From: Prochlorococcus marinus CUG1433
GTDB taxonomy: Bacteria > Cyanobacteriota > Cyanobacteriia > PCC-6307 > Cyanobiaceae
Length of the DNA: 64,000 nt
Direction: 5' to 3'
Assembly (NCBI GenBank): GCA_017644425.1
Contig: JAEPLN010000001.1
Span: 434,001-498,000, forward strand
The stretch's first letter is position 1, and the number at the start of each line of letters is the position of its first letter. Of this stretch, positions 28,278-37,739 are shown one piece after another. The translations under genes were made by a program, and so were the position numbers. The notes under the pieces were generated by a model that made no database searches, was not told where the DNA came from, and saw nothing but the letters and a program-made list of their open reading frames with translations.

Positions 28278-29816
28278 TTGAAAATACTTATTAAAGGATT
28301 AAAAACAGCAATAAGTGAATTAAAACTTCTATATTTTACTTCGTTTATTGTTGCACTCTTAGTAATCATTCCAATTTCTAATTTTCTTCTAGAAGGAATT
28401 ATTTACTTAATTAGTGGGAATTTTTCATTAGGTAATGCTGGAGGAGAAGAGGTAATAGGCACTTTAAAAGTTTTAGTGCTGACAAGTTTGTTCGGAGGAG
28501 GCTTAGGAACCTTGAATGGATGGCTGCTTTCAAATTGCGATTTTAAGTTCAGAAAAGTTCTCCGTATGTGTCAGCTTGTTCCACTAGCTGCCCCAGCATA
28601 TCTAATAACAGCCATCGTGCAGGATTTGGGGAGTATTTTTGGGTATCAAATAACTGGTTTATGGTGGGGAGTCTTGATCCTTTCGATTTCTACTTATCCA
28701 TACGTATTCATTCTTGCTAATGAGAGTTTTAATAAATTTGGAGTTAATCAAATCAATGCTAGTAGAGGATTAGGAGTTGGGCCATGGAGAAGCTTCTTTA
28801 GAATAGCTTTTCCAATGGCTTTACCAGCACTAATAACAGGAATAAGTTTAATGTGTATGGAATTAATGAATGAGCTCGGGACTTTTGCATTATTAAATAT
28901 TCCAAGTATTTCTACAGGCATAGCTGAGAATTGGATAATTGAAGGCAATCCAAAAAGTGCTATTGGATTATCTTTGGTAGCCTTGTTAATAATTTTCACT
29001 TTAATAATTTTTGAAAAATTCTCAAGAAGAAAATCAAAGAGATGGAGTGAAAATCCTGCATTACAAGATTCTCAAGGATGGAAATTAAAAAAAACTAGAG
29101 CTTTTTTAGCAATAACCATGTCCTTATTTCCTCCAGTTTTTTCTTTTGGAATTCCGTGTTTTTGGGTTCTTCTAAATATCGATCAAATCCAAAAAGGATT
29201 ATCCATTGAATTACTTACCCTTTCATTAAGGACCATTAGTTTAGGAATCTTTACGGCAATAATAACAATGTTATTCTCCTTAATAATTTCCTTAGCTAGA
29301 CGACCAAACAAAAGCTTATTAATAGAACTCATAACAAATCTTTCGGGAATAGGTTATGCAATCCCAGGCACGGTATTAGCGTTATCTTTGATAAGTATTT
29401 CTTCTTCACAATTCAATTTCGTAGCTATCTGCCTACTTATTTGGGGTTATCTTGCTCGTTTTCTTACTATTTCAAAGGGTTCTATTGATTCTAGTCTTGA
29501 GAGAATTTCTCCTAGCCTTGATGAAGCGGCATTAGGACTAGGAGTGAATTGGCTGGGTATCATCAAAAAGATACACCTACCTTTACTCCAAGGGCCAATA
29601 TTTGTTGGCTCACTTTTAGTTTTTGTAGACACCATAAAAGAGTTACCAATCACATTTATTTTAAGGCCATTTGATTTTGATACATTATCTGTAAGAATAT
29701 ATCAATATGCTGGAGATGAAAGAATAGTAGAGGCAATATTACCAGCAATTCTAATCATGACATTAGGTCTTATTGCATCAATTACATTGATACCAAGTTT
29801 AGAGAAAAAAAACTAA
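28278..29816 (+). CDS. fused ABC transporter permease, iron(III)-type (FutB-like)
   Basis: The 512-residue membrane protein has about 12 hydrophobic segments in two halves, each with an EAA-type ATPase contact: NASRGLGVGPWRSFFRIAFP in the first and EAALGLGVNWLGIIKKIHLP in the second. This doubled permease is characteristic of the iron(III) binding-protein transport family (FbpB/FutB). The ATPase and solute-binding subunits are not in this window. The start is TTG at 28278, 17 bp after the metallochaperone stop. Substrate assignment to iron is by family; the neighbouring COG0523 protein leaves zinc or others open. Confidence 0.85.
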   Translation: MKILIKGLKTAISELKLLYFTSFIVALLVIIPISNFLLEGIIYLISGNFSLGNAGGEEVIGTLKVLVLTSLFGGGLGTLNGWLLSNCDFKFRKVLRMCQLVPLAAPAYLITAIVQDLGSIFGYQITGLWWGVLILSISTYPYVFILANESFNKFGVNQINASRGLGVGPWRSFFRIAFPMALPALITGISLMCMELMNELGTFALLNIPSISTGIAENWIIEGNPKSAIGLSLVALLIIFTLIIFEKFSRRKSKRWSENPALQDSQGWKLKKTRAFLAITMSLFPPVFSFGIPCFWVLLNIDQIQKGLSIELLTLSLRTISLGIFTAIITMLFSLIISLARRPNKSLLIELITNLSGIGYAIPGTVLALSLISISSSQFNFVAICLLIWGYLARFLTISKGSIDSSLERISPSLDEAALGLGVNWLGIIKKIHLPLLQGPIFVGSLLVFVDTIKELPITFILRPFDFDTLSVRIYQYAGDERIVEAILPAILIMTLGLIASITLIPSLEKKN

Positions 29817-30769
29817 ATTCTTTTAAATAGTTTTTTAATTAAAAAAGGGCAGCTTAAGCATAAATCTGCCGAGGTAGATATAACTCTAAAGTAAATTAAG
29901 CTAACAAGAATTATATTTTCTGGAATATTTCTGCCAACAAAAAAAAGTAGACAGGCTTCAAAAACGCCAACTCCTCCAGGAGCTGCTGGAACTACCAAAC
30001 CTAAAGACCAAGACAAAGAAAAGATTACTAATAAATATAAAATGTTTAAAGTATTATTTGTATAAAAAGTATTAAGGCAAATATAAAACCCAATAAATTT
30101 TGATAAAACAAATCCTATTTCAAGTAAAAATGCTCTTGTAGGGAAAAAAGAAATTATATTGATTCTCCTTTCAAACTGGTCATTTGAATTTGCAAGTCTC
30201 AAAACCTCAAATACTTTACCCTTGAGAGAACCTAATCTTTTTAAAACAAAATAAATTAATTTCCTATTTAAAAATACTAAAGGCAAAATGAAAAACAAAT
30301 AAAATGGTGAAAAAATTACTCCCAGCGATGCTAATAGAAAAGAGCCACTCAACATAAAGTAAGGTTCGATAAGTGTTGAATACAAAGCAATCTGAGGATT
30401 ACTTATTTTTTTTATAAAATTAAACCTTTCAACAAAATGCCAAATCCCTCCTGGAACATATTTAAGAATATTGGTTAAAACATAAAAGGTAACTAAATTA
30501 TTACTTTTAAATTCTTTCCCGAACCAATTAAGTATATATTTCCATGCATAAGCGTTGATGTAGAGGCTTAAAACACAAAATAAAAATGATAAAAATAGAT
30601 TAATTCCATTTTTTTTTAAATTTACATCGAAAGAAATTTGGTCAATATTATAAAAAAAATATATACAAAAATATAGCAAGCTTGAAATAAAGAAAATACT
30701 CTTTAAAACACCAAAGTTAAAATTTTTGAGCAATTTCCAATATGGTTGCTTACTCATATTAAATCTCAT
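29813..30769 (-). CDS. UPF0104 / LPG-synthase-type membrane protein
   Basis: The 318-residue protein has about seven to eight hydrophobic segments. Residues 109-118 contain GGIWHFVERF, and VVPAAPGGVGVFEACLLFF near residue 260 is the sequence motif of the lysylphosphatidylglycerol synthase transmembrane region (UPF0104). The soluble synthase domain is absent, so a transport or flippase-type role is plausible rather than lipid aminoacylation. The ATG overlaps the larC stop by 4 bp (ATGA), which indicates coupling. The 3' end overlaps the convergent ABC permease gene by 4 bp. Confidence 0.78.
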   Translation of the reverse strand: MRFNMSKQPYWKLLKNFNFGVLKSIFFISSLLYFCIYFFYNIDQISFDVNLKKNGINLFLSFLFCVLSLYINAYAWKYILNWFGKEFKSNNLVTFYVLTNILKYVPGGIWHFVERFNFIKKISNPQIALYSTLIEPYFMLSGSFLLASLGVIFSPFYLFFILPLVFLNRKLIYFVLKRLGSLKGKVFEVLRLANSNDQFERRINIISFFPTRAFLLEIGFVLSKFIGFYICLNTFYTNNTLNILYLLVIFSLSWSLGLVVPAAPGGVGVFEACLLFFVGRNIPENIILVSLIYFRVISTSADLCLSCPFLIKKLFKRI

Positions 30770-31992
30770 TTCCAGTTTTCAAATGCTTTAAATTCTTTAC
30801 TTGACTCGTCTATTAGTTGTCTTATTTCGTCAGTTGATATTTGATACTCAAGTTTTAATCTCAAAACTTCATCATTTTCTGGTTTCATTATTATTGATCC
30901 ATCAGGTTTCATAATCTGTTTAACTTTTATTTTTCCAAAAGTCGTTACACATTCTCCTATCCTTCTAAGTAATGTCCATCTTGACTGGGTCCTTTCACGT
31001 ACTCCAATAGTATTGGAATAATCAAACCATAACCTCCTAAAAGATTCTTTTTTCTCTACTGGTAAGATTGCTTGAATAGAAAATCCAATTCTATTTTTTT
31101 TCATATTAATAGCTTGATAAGAAACATCGAATGCTCCCTCAATTCTCAATTTTTCTATAAAATTTGAAATCTCTTCAGGTGTTTGATCGTCAATCCATGC
31201 CTCTTGAATAGATATCTCTTCATACTTTGGATTAATTTGTTCATTAATATAACAATCCTCAAATGAAGTAATTCTATAAACTCTTACCAAATTAGGGAAT
31301 GGGAATTTTAGGTTGCCAATGCCTACCCCATAAGAATTAATAGTATATTTTGAAGGGGGTTGTAAATAGTCGACTAAATTAGAAAGTAAGGCAATGCCAG
31401 TAGGTGTAGATAGTTCACCTTCTATTGAATCAAAGCTTGACAAAACCTTAAATTTTTTTTGTCTTATAAGCTCTATTACAGCAGGAGGTGGCACAGATAA
31501 TTTTCCATGTTCAGTATTAACAAAACCTTTCCCCAACATTGGTTCATTACAATAAACCTTCCTTGGATTTAAGTAATGCAACGCCGCACATACTCCTATG
31601 ATATCCACTAGTGAATCAATAGCTCCAACTTCATGAAAATGAACATCCTCAGATTTGATGCCATGAACTTTTCCTTCAGCAATTGCTAAAGATTCAAATA
31701 CTTCATAAATAATTTGCTTTAATTTGTCTTCTAAGTTCCCATTTGAAATAACTTCTTGAATACTTCTCCAAGTTCTTTTAACAGGTCTTCGATCAGTATT
31801 CTTTACCTTCGCCTTTATCCCTCGGATTGAACAACTTTTCGATTCTTTAAACTCTAGATGATAAAGATCATGTAAACCAAGCGCAATAAGTGGTTCTTCA
31901 ATGATTTTTTTAGGCACACCTAAATCATAAAAAGCTCCTAACAACATATCTCCAGAGATACCTGGAGAACATTCAATTAATACATCATCCAT
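30766..31992 (-). CDS. larC: LarC-like nickel-pincer cofactor insertion protein (DUF111)
   Basis: The protein is 408 residues. Its N-terminus ECSPGISGDMLLGAFYDLGVPKK is the DUF111/LarC signature, HFHEVGAIDSLVDIIGVCAAL follows near residue 118, and NEPMLGKGFVNTEHGKLSVPPPAVIELI and STPTGIALL continue the family. In lactate racemase systems LarC inserts nickel into the pincer cofactor. Whether a LarA-type enzyme exists in this organism cannot be seen here. Cotranslated with the UPF0104 gene downstream. Confidence 0.87.
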   Translation of the reverse strand: MDDVLIECSPGISGDMLLGAFYDLGVPKKIIEEPLIALGLHDLYHLEFKESKSCSIRGIKAKVKNTDRRPVKRTWRSIQEVISNGNLEDKLKQIIYEVFESLAIAEGKVHGIKSEDVHFHEVGAIDSLVDIIGVCAALHYLNPRKVYCNEPMLGKGFVNTEHGKLSVPPPAVIELIRQKKFKVLSSFDSIEGELSTPTGIALLSNLVDYLQPPSKYTINSYGVGIGNLKFPFPNLVRVYRITSFEDCYINEQINPKYEEISIQEAWIDDQTPEEISNFIEKLRIEGAFDVSYQAINMKKNRIGFSIQAILPVEKKESFRRLWFDYSNTIGVRERTQSRWTLLRRIGECVTTFGKIKVKQIMKPDGSIIMKPENDEVLRLKLEYQISTDEIRQLIDESSKEFKAFENWK

Positions 31993-32053
31993 AAATCTAA
32001 GATTTCTTAATTGGTAAAATTGCTCTGAAAATCAACCTTTCATTCTAGATATT

Positions 32054-32644
32054 TCAAGAAAGATCTTTTTCAATAACTTCGTACCTGATTAATTGCAAAG
32101 TATTTCCCTCTCTGGTGATATCTAAACTTACAAAACTATTAAGAAGTGCAAGAGAAAGCTCACCTTTTATAACTAATTTAAAATTTTTATTTTTTAAATT
32201 ATTTAACTTTGAAGATGGACAAATTTTAATAACAATTTCTTTTTTTTGAGTATTAACAAAAACTAATTCACCTCTAACAGAAAAATAATTATCTTTTAAA
32301 TCTAATTCTTCTAATAATTTGGAGAATTTAGTTTTTGAAGAATCATTTGGAAAATTATTTAGTTTATAAGGATCCCAGATACCTGCAACCTGTAAATGCA
32401 AATTTAAAGTATTTTTATTCTTTGGATAAACAACCCAAAAATAATTTTTCTTCAAATCAATATGCTTTTTTAAAAGTGATAATGCTTTACCCAGTACTAC
32501 TGTTTCAATTTTTTCACCTTTATTATCAATTAAGAAACCTCTATTCAGCTGCTCACCATCATGGGGAGTAAATTTACCATTAATAATACCAATTGCTCTG
32601 TACTGCAATTGATTAGTAACTTGTGGGATAGGGTTTTTTAACAT
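32054..32644 (-). CDS. hypothetical protein, 196 residues
   Basis: No domain I recognise. The protein begins MLKNPIPQVTNQLQYRAIGIINGKF and continues as mixed beta-rich sequence with YFWVVYPKNKNTLNLHLQVAGIWDPYKL in the middle. Charged, soluble, no membrane segment and no cysteine. It lies between larC and a secreted small protein on the same strand. Coding is supported by length and by the absence of a better frame; function is unknown. Confidence 0.7.
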   Translation of the reverse strand: MLKNPIPQVTNQLQYRAIGIINGKFTPHDGEQLNRGFLIDNKGEKIETVVLGKALSLLKKHIDLKKNYFWVVYPKNKNTLNLHLQVAGIWDPYKLNNFPNDSSKTKFSKLLEELDLKDNYFSVRGELVFVNTQKKEIVIKICPSSKLNNLKNKNFKLVIKGELSLALLNSFVSLDITREGNTLQLIRYEVIEKDLS

Positions 32645-32683
32645 ATTTGGAATTTTAAATTAAAGTTTATCGTTTTAAATTTC

Positions 32684-32983
32684 TTATTTTTCCTCCAGAC
32701 TATCAAAGGATTTTAACGCATCATCAATAGCATCAGAAGGTTTAGTCGCATCATTCATACTATTATGTCTCCTAATCATTTCCACAATTTCAAATGGATT
32801 TGTTGGAATAACTGAACTATCATCATCTCTTTTTGTTGAGGAATCAATTTCTAATTCATCCAATAAATATTCAGCTTTTAAGTAATCAGCTTTTGAGGAA
32901 AAAAATGAAATAAAAATAATTATTAAGGATATTGATTTAGGTAAGCTTTTGCAAAAAAAATTTTTCATCTTATTTAATTTCAA
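32684..32983 (-). CDS. small exported hypothetical protein
   Basis: The 99-residue protein has a basic start and a hydrophobic stretch at about 18-30 (SISLIIIFISFFSS) resembling a signal peptide, then a strongly acidic helical-looking mature part with DDDSS and SFDSLEEK. A second in-frame ATG five codons in (MKNFF) is an alternative start. No family recognised. It is divergent from xth with 56 bp between the start codons. Location probably periplasm or thylakoid lumen, by inference. Confidence 0.6.
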   Translation of the reverse strand: MKLNKMKNFFCKSLPKSISLIIIFISFFSSKADYLKAEYLLDELEIDSSTKRDDDSSVIPTNPFEIVEMIRRHNSMNDATKPSDAIDDALKSFDSLEEK

Positions 32984-33039
32984 AATTCTTTAACGTATAA
33001 AATTTTTGCTAACTTAATTTTACATAATATGGTAAAAAA

Positions 33040-33885
33040 TTGTTAATAGCAACTTGGAATGTTAACTCTATAAGAACCAGACTTTCACAAATAATAGATT
33101 GGATGAATAAAGTCAGTCCAGATATTCTATGTTTTCAAGAAACAAAAGTAATGGATGATAGTTTCCCAGTTGAACCTTTCGAAAAATTAGGATATTCAGT
33201 AGAGGTTTACGGACAAAAGTCATATAATGGTGTTGCTATTGTTTCTAAAATAAAAGCTGAAAATATAAACAAAGGATTTTACGGTTGTACGGACTTTGAT
33301 CAAAACTTCGACACTTTTCTAGATCAAAAAAGATTAATTTCTGCTGATATTAATGGTATTAAGATAATAAATGTTTATGTTCCTAATGGATCTTCACTGG
33401 AGTCTGATAAGTTCGAGTATAAGATTAATTGGCTAAAATGTTTATCTTCATTCTTGGATGATCAAGAAAAAAAAGGAAAGCCGATTTGTCTTGTGGGCGA
33501 TTTTAATATTGCTCCATCTAATTTAGATATTCATGATCCAAAGAAATATGAAGGAGGAATAATGGCATCAAAAATAGAAAGGAATGAACTAGATAATGTT
33601 CTGAAAGGAAGATTAATAGATTCTTTCAGGATTTTTGAAAAAAACACTGGTCATTGGAGTTGGTGGGATTACCGTAATAACTCATATGAATTAAATAAAG
33701 GTTGGAGAATAGACCATATTTATATCAGTAAAGAACTTTCATCAAAACTTAAAAGTTGTGTGATAGACAGCTCACTTAGAGCAAACTTACGCCCTAGTGA
33801 TCATGCCCCAGTAATGATTGATCTTAACTTAAATGACATAAATGAAGATTTTTTTGAGGATGAGGATAATTTTTTCGAAATATAA
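33040..33885 (+). CDS. xth: exodeoxyribonuclease III (AP endonuclease)
   Basis: The enzyme cleaves at abasic sites and removes 3' blocks during base excision repair. The 281 residues have LIATWNVNSIRTRL, ILCFQETKV (Glu metal ligand), VGDFNIAP (Asp/Asn), GWRIDHIYIS and LRPSDHAPV (Asp-His). All are in the expected order. The start is TTG at 33040, because the nearby ATG leads to an immediate stop. A short acidic tail (NEDFFEDEDNFFEI) follows the catalytic domain. Divergent from the exported small protein. Confidence 0.95.
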   Translation: MLIATWNVNSIRTRLSQIIDWMNKVSPDILCFQETKVMDDSFPVEPFEKLGYSVEVYGQKSYNGVAIVSKIKAENINKGFYGCTDFDQNFDTFLDQKRLISADINGIKIINVYVPNGSSLESDKFEYKINWLKCLSSFLDDQEKKGKPICLVGDFNIAPSNLDIHDPKKYEGGIMASKIERNELDNVLKGRLIDSFRIFEKNTGHWSWWDYRNNSYELNKGWRIDHIYISKELSSKLKSCVIDSSLRANLRPSDHAPVMIDLNLNDINEDFFEDEDNFFEI

Positions 33886-34040
33886 ATAATATAAATAGAT
33901 TTCTATTTAACACCTGAAAAGGCTTACAAGTAAAGGGTTATTTATAGATAAATTGATTTGCTTGATAATTTATTTGAAATTAATAATTTACAATCCAAAC
34001 TATCGCAATAAAAATATCATAATGTAGAATTTCATTCTGA

Positions 34041-34069
34041 TTGACAAAATTTTTACTTATTTCTAAGTT
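34041..34069 (+). promoter_or_regulatory. possible hemL promoter
   Basis: TTGACA lies at 34041-34046, followed after 17 bases by TAAGTT (34064-34069). The -35 hexamer matches the sigma-70 consensus; the -10 hexamer matches only at three positions. The distance to the hemL start at 34113 is 43 bases. Position and spacing are reasonable, the -10 match is weak. Confidence 0.3.
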
Positions 34070-34112
34070 AGGACATGACTAAATTTTTTTCAAAGCTTTA
34101 TTTAATTAAATT

Positions 34113-35414
34113 GTGACTGAAATATTAAATTGCACCAAATCTGAAGAAATTTTCTCCGCTGCCCAAGAATTAATGCCCGGAGGAGTAAGCTCTCCAGTAA
34201 GAGCCTTCAAATCTGTAGGAGGTCAGCCAATTGTTTTTGATAGAGTTAAAGGACCCTATGCTTGGGATATCGATGGGAATAGATATATTGACTACATAGG
34301 AAGTTGGGGGCCTGCTATATGTGGACATGCCCACCCTGAAGTTACAACAGCATTGCAGGAGGCTATCGAGAAAGGCACTAGTTTTGGAGCCCCATGCGTT
34401 TTAGAGAACACACTTGCTCAGATGGTAATAGATGCTGTTCCATCTGTAGAAATGGTGAGATTTGTCAACAGTGGGACTGAAGCTTGTATGGCTGTTTTAA
34501 GGCTAATGAGAGCATTTACGGGTAGAGATAAAGTTATTAAATTTGATGGATGTTATCACGGTCATGCGGATATGTTTTTAGTGAAAGCAGGATCAGGTGT
34601 CGCCACCCTAGGTTTACCAGACTCTCCAGGAGTTCCTCGAACAACAACTGTTAATACACTTACCGCTCCATACAACGATCTTGAAGCAGTAAAAAAATTA
34701 TTTTCTGAAAATCCTGACGCAATTTCCGGAGTGATTCTTGAGCCTATTGTTGGAAATGCAGGCTTTATTACTCCTGAGCCTGGATTTTTAGAAGGTCTAA
34801 GAGAACTAACTACTGAGAATGGATCTTTATTGGTTTTTGATGAAGTAATGACTGGCTTTAGAATTAGTTATGGAGGTGCTCAAGAAAAATTTGGGGTTAC
34901 TCCTGACTTAACAACACTCGGTAAAGTAATCGGCGGGGGACTACCTGTAGGAGCTTATGGAGGCAAAAAAGAAATAATGTCAATGGTTGCCCCTTCAGGT
35001 CCGGTTTACCAGGCAGGTACGTTGAGTGGGAATCCACTTGCGATGACCGCGGGAATAAAAACTCTTGAACTCTTGAGACAAGAGGGGACCTACGAAAAAC
35101 TTGATGCACTAACTTCAAGATTAATTGAAGGTATATTGCAGTCTGCGGAAAATAATGGATTCGCGATTAACGGCGGGAGTGTAAGCGCAATGTTTGGCTT
35201 TTTCTTATGTGATGGACCAATTAGAAATTTTGATGAAGCCAAGACAAATGATGTAGAAATTTTTGGTAAGTTGCATAGAGAAATGCTCAAACGAGGAGTT
35301 TATTTAGCCCCAAGTCCTTTTGAGGCAGGCTTTACATCATTGGCACATAGCGACGAGGAAATTGATAGAACTATCGAAGCTTTTGATCAATCTTTTGCAG
35401 CTATTAAGAATTAA
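34113..35414 (+). CDS. hemL: glutamate-1-semialdehyde 2,1-aminomutase
   Basis: HemL makes 5-aminolevulinate, the first tetrapyrrole intermediate in cyanobacteria. The protein is 433 residues. Visible motifs are [17 protein letters not shown] near the start, [52 protein letters not shown] (Asp for the PLP pyridine), and [17 protein letters not shown] with the PLP lysine. The GTG start at 34113 was used because the conserved N-terminus begins soon after. A strong base-quality core gene. Confidence 0.96.
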   Translation: MTEILNCTKSEEIFSAAQELMPGGVSSPVRAFKSVGGQPIVFDRVKGPYAWDIDGNRYIDYIGSWGPAICGHAHPEVTTALQEAIEKGTSFGAPCVLENTLAQMVIDAVPSVEMVRFVNSGTEACMAVLRLMRAFTGRDKVIKFDGCYHGHADMFLVKAGSGVATLGLPDSPGVPRTTTVNTLTAPYNDLEAVKKLFSENPDAISGVILEPIVGNAGFITPEPGFLEGLRELTTENGSLLVFDEVMTGFRISYGGAQEKFGVTPDLTTLGKVIGGGLPVGAYGGKKEIMSMVAPSGPVYQAGTLSGNPLAMTAGIKTLELLRQEGTYEKLDALTSRLIEGILQSAENNGFAINGGSVSAMFGFFLCDGPIRNFDEAKTNDVEIFGKLHREMLKRGVYLAPSPFEAGFTSLAHSDEEIDRTIEAFDQSFAAIKN

Positions 35415-35485
35415 TAATTGAATATTTATCTATAAAGAAGAAGAATTGAATGGATTATAATTTCAATAAAATTGATTAAATTAAA

Positions 35486-36289
35486 TTATCTTTTACCTCC
35501 TACTATTACTGGTGGATTACTGCCTCCAGAGCCGGGGAGGCCTGGAACGACCTGTGTACTACCATCCCATTTGTCGAGAAATAATTTGAAAAGTACTTGA
35601 TCGTCAAGACTCTTGTTTAATGTTTCGTATCTAAGAGCTTCCTGTTCTGCAATTTCCACTTCTGTTTTTGCACGTAATAATTGCTGACCCGCTATTTGCT
35701 TTTGTTCAATAGCAGCTCTATATTCTTCAGCAATCTCTAATCCGGTTAGATCCAAACTTTTAACATCTACATAATCAAAGGAATTTAGTTCTTTTGCAAC
35801 AGTATCACCAACTTTTTCTGAAATGACTGCAAACTCTGTAGCAATTGTCTCTAATTCATATTGAGAAAAAACTGATTTAAGAGCTTTGAGCAAGGATGGC
35901 TGAACAATTTTTTGATAAACATCACTATTTCTGCTAGCAATAGTGGCGAAAATTCTTCCAGCCTCATTAGGCTTAACCGAGTATTTTACAGTTGCCGTAG
36001 CTCTGATAACTTGAAGATCCTTGGTTAAAGTCTCAAATTTTTCAGGTTGAACCTGAGTTTTAATGTCAAATGGATAAACAGATTGAATAAATGGAATTTT
36101 TAAGTTTAAACCAGCTCTTCTGGAAGGACCACTTACTTTCCCTAGTGTTGTTACCACTGCGACTTGTCCAGATGGAACAACAAATAAGGACTGTGTCAGC
36201 AAAAGAAAGCCTGTAAAAGACAATACTATAAATAGAGTTGCGGTCCCACCTGGACCCGTAGGTGTGACATTTTTAAAAGATGTTGACAT
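35486..36289 (-). CDS. SPFH/prohibitin-family membrane protein
   Basis: The 267-residue protein has one hydrophobic segment near residues 17-36 (ATLFIVLSFTGFLLLTQSLF), then the band-7 domain: VPSGQVAVVTTLGKV, GLNLKIPFIQSVYPFDIKTQVQ, and a charged helical region (EQKQIAGQQLLRAKTEVEIAEQEALR) that should form a coiled coil as in prohibitins. It ends with a Gly/Pro-rich tail. Cyanobacterial prohibitin homologues form membrane-associated oligomers; the exact role is not defined. Monocistronic in appearance and convergent with hemL. Confidence 0.87.
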   Translation of the reverse strand: MSTSFKNVTPTGPGGTATLFIVLSFTGFLLLTQSLFVVPSGQVAVVTTLGKVSGPSRRAGLNLKIPFIQSVYPFDIKTQVQPEKFETLTKDLQVIRATATVKYSVKPNEAGRIFATIASRNSDVYQKIVQPSLLKALKSVFSQYELETIATEFAVISEKVGDTVAKELNSFDYVDVKSLDLTGLEIAEEYRAAIEQKQIAGQQLLRAKTEVEIAEQEALRYETLNKSLDDQVLFKLFLDKWDGSTQVVPGLPGSGGSNPPVIVGGKR

Positions 36290-36404
36290 TAAATTATTTC
36301 CTTTAATTCATCATATTTAATCAAATTAGTTAATGCATTAATAAGGCATTTAATTAAAATATTTTTTTAATAATTAATACCATGAACATTTATAAATTAT
36401 TTTA

Positions 36405-36611
36405 TTAAGTAGTGGATTTAAATTCTTGCAGAAGTTCTAAATAAAGGTCCTCATCTATCTCTCTAATATCATATTCAGAAGGCAAAACACCATGCTTATG
36501 CTCATGCACTGCCATCCAACAAAATTTTTCTATTTCTCCTTTTGAAAAGCGAGGATATTTTTTAACCTTTAGATACAATTTTCTTATAAGAGAGCTTTGA
36601 TGATCTGTCAT
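36405..36611 (-). CDS. short conserved-looking hypothetical protein
   Basis: The product is 68 residues: MTDHQSSLIRKLYLKVKKYP, then FCWMAVHEHKHGVLPSEYDIREIDEDLYLELLQEF. Helical, charged, soluble. No family I can name. It sits 26 bp downstream of the yajQ gene on the same strand, probably in one transcript. The coherent composition supports a gene; function unknown. Confidence 0.6.
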   Translation of the reverse strand: MTDHQSSLIRKLYLKVKKYPRFSKGEIEKFCWMAVHEHKHGVLPSEYDIREIDEDLYLELLQEFKSTT

Positions 36612-36637
36612 TTTTTTTAATTAAATTTTTAAAAATA

Positions 36638-37135
36638 TTATCTAAAGTTATTAGCTTTTAAAGGAATGTTCAAAGACTCTTCTAGATCGCTGACAAGTTT
36701 AATCGCTAACTGAAGATCATTTTTGCTTTTGCTCGACACTCTTAGAGTATCCCCATTGATGCTAACATTAATTTTTTTTATTTGATCTCTAATATTTTTA
36801 CTGATTTTTTTTGCTATTTCTTGTTTAATCCCTTGTTTTAATAAGATTGTCTGCTTTACTTTATTTCCACTCACAACTTCGATTTCACCGTAATCAAAAA
36901 TTTTTAAAGATAAGTTTCTTTTTGTTGCCTTTTGTCTAATCATGTCATTTATAGAATTTATTGTTAATTCACTATTAGTAATTATAAAAATATTTTCTTT
37001 ATCTAAAGAAACGGATGTATCTGTTCCTTTCAGGTCATATCTCTGAGAAATTTCTCTTTTTACTTGATCCAAAGTATTAACCAATTCCTGTCTATCGAAT
37101 TCAGAAACAACATCAAATGAAAAACTTTCTGCCAT
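36638..37135 (-). CDS. YajQ-family nucleotide-binding protein
   Basis: The 165 residues begin ESFSFDVVSEFDRQELVNTLDQVKREISQRYDLKGTDTSVSLD and contain IKKINVSINGDTLRVSSKSKNDLQ. This is the YajQ/UPF0234 fold of two ferredoxin-like domains. Family members bind cyclic-di-GMP or other nucleotides and in some bacteria act as regulators. No regulator or target can be assigned here. Upstream of the 68-residue gene. Confidence 0.92.
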   Translation of the reverse strand: MAESFSFDVVSEFDRQELVNTLDQVKREISQRYDLKGTDTSVSLDKENIFIITNSELTINSINDMIRQKATKRNLSLKIFDYGEIEVVSGNKVKQTILLKQGIKQEIAKKISKNIRDQIKKINVSINGDTLRVSSKSKNDLQLAIKLVSDLEESLNIPLKANNFR

Positions 37136-37201
37136 CTTAAACTTTTAAACGCAAGATAATTAATAGCATAAATTTGATAAAAAAAGAGTAATTGGATTTA
37201 T

Positions 37202-37714
37202 TTAATCAAAAAATAACAAACTAACAACTTTTCCCATTTCTTCTGCGCATCTACAACTATTTAATAGAGTTTCACTATCATGAAAAGCAAAGCATATTAA
37301 TTGATCACACCTATTAATAATTTCTTGATTACACAGGCTACTTGCTAGTGGCAAGGGTAATTCATCATTTTCACTTTTTTCAACCAAATGCATTACCCTC
37401 TCGAGTTGATCCTTGATTTCGGGTAATTGTCTATCAAGGCTTTGTGGTAATAAAACAGTTAACAATGATGGATTAATATCTAAAACAGCACGAATAACTG
37501 CAGCATTAACCCCCTGTGATCCAGATGTAAGAATATTATGACCTTCTTCTGCTAGTGACCTTGCTATTAACTCAATCAAGTGGATATCGACAACTGGGAC
37601 ATGTCTACTACCCAGAAAAGCGATCCTCCTTTTCCCATCATCCTGGAGTTTTGCGAGTTCTTGAGCTAAGGCATCAACGCCTTCAGTAGCTGGTAGATCT
37701 AAAGAGCGACTCAA
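37202..37714 (-). CDS. SLOG-type Rossmann protein (DprA-like fold)
   Basis: The 170-residue protein contains RRIAFLGSRHVPVVDIHLIELIARSLAEEGHNILTSGSQGVNAAVI, a GxSR-like loop followed by TSGSxGV, the ligand-binding pattern of the SLOG/DprA/LOG superfamily. ICFAFHDSETLLNSC later resembles the third strand. It is shorter than true DprA and lacks its DNA-binding extension, so a nucleotide-binding or nucleotide-processing role is more likely. It lies 25 bp downstream of the P-loop/DRTGG gene and probably in the same transcript. Confidence 0.65.
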   Translation of the reverse strand: MSRSLDLPATEGVDALAQELAKLQDDGKRRIAFLGSRHVPVVDIHLIELIARSLAEEGHNILTSGSQGVNAAVIRAVLDINPSLLTVLLPQSLDRQLPEIKDQLERVMHLVEKSENDELPLPLASSLCNQEIINRCDQLICFAFHDSETLLNSCRCAEEMGKVVSLLFFD

Positions 37715-37739
37715 AATAAAATTGTTACTACATTTGAAA

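Noticed and set aside
34897-35290. Minus-strand open frames inside hemL
   Set aside because: They lie fully within a strongly conserved enzyme gene and have no recognisable features.
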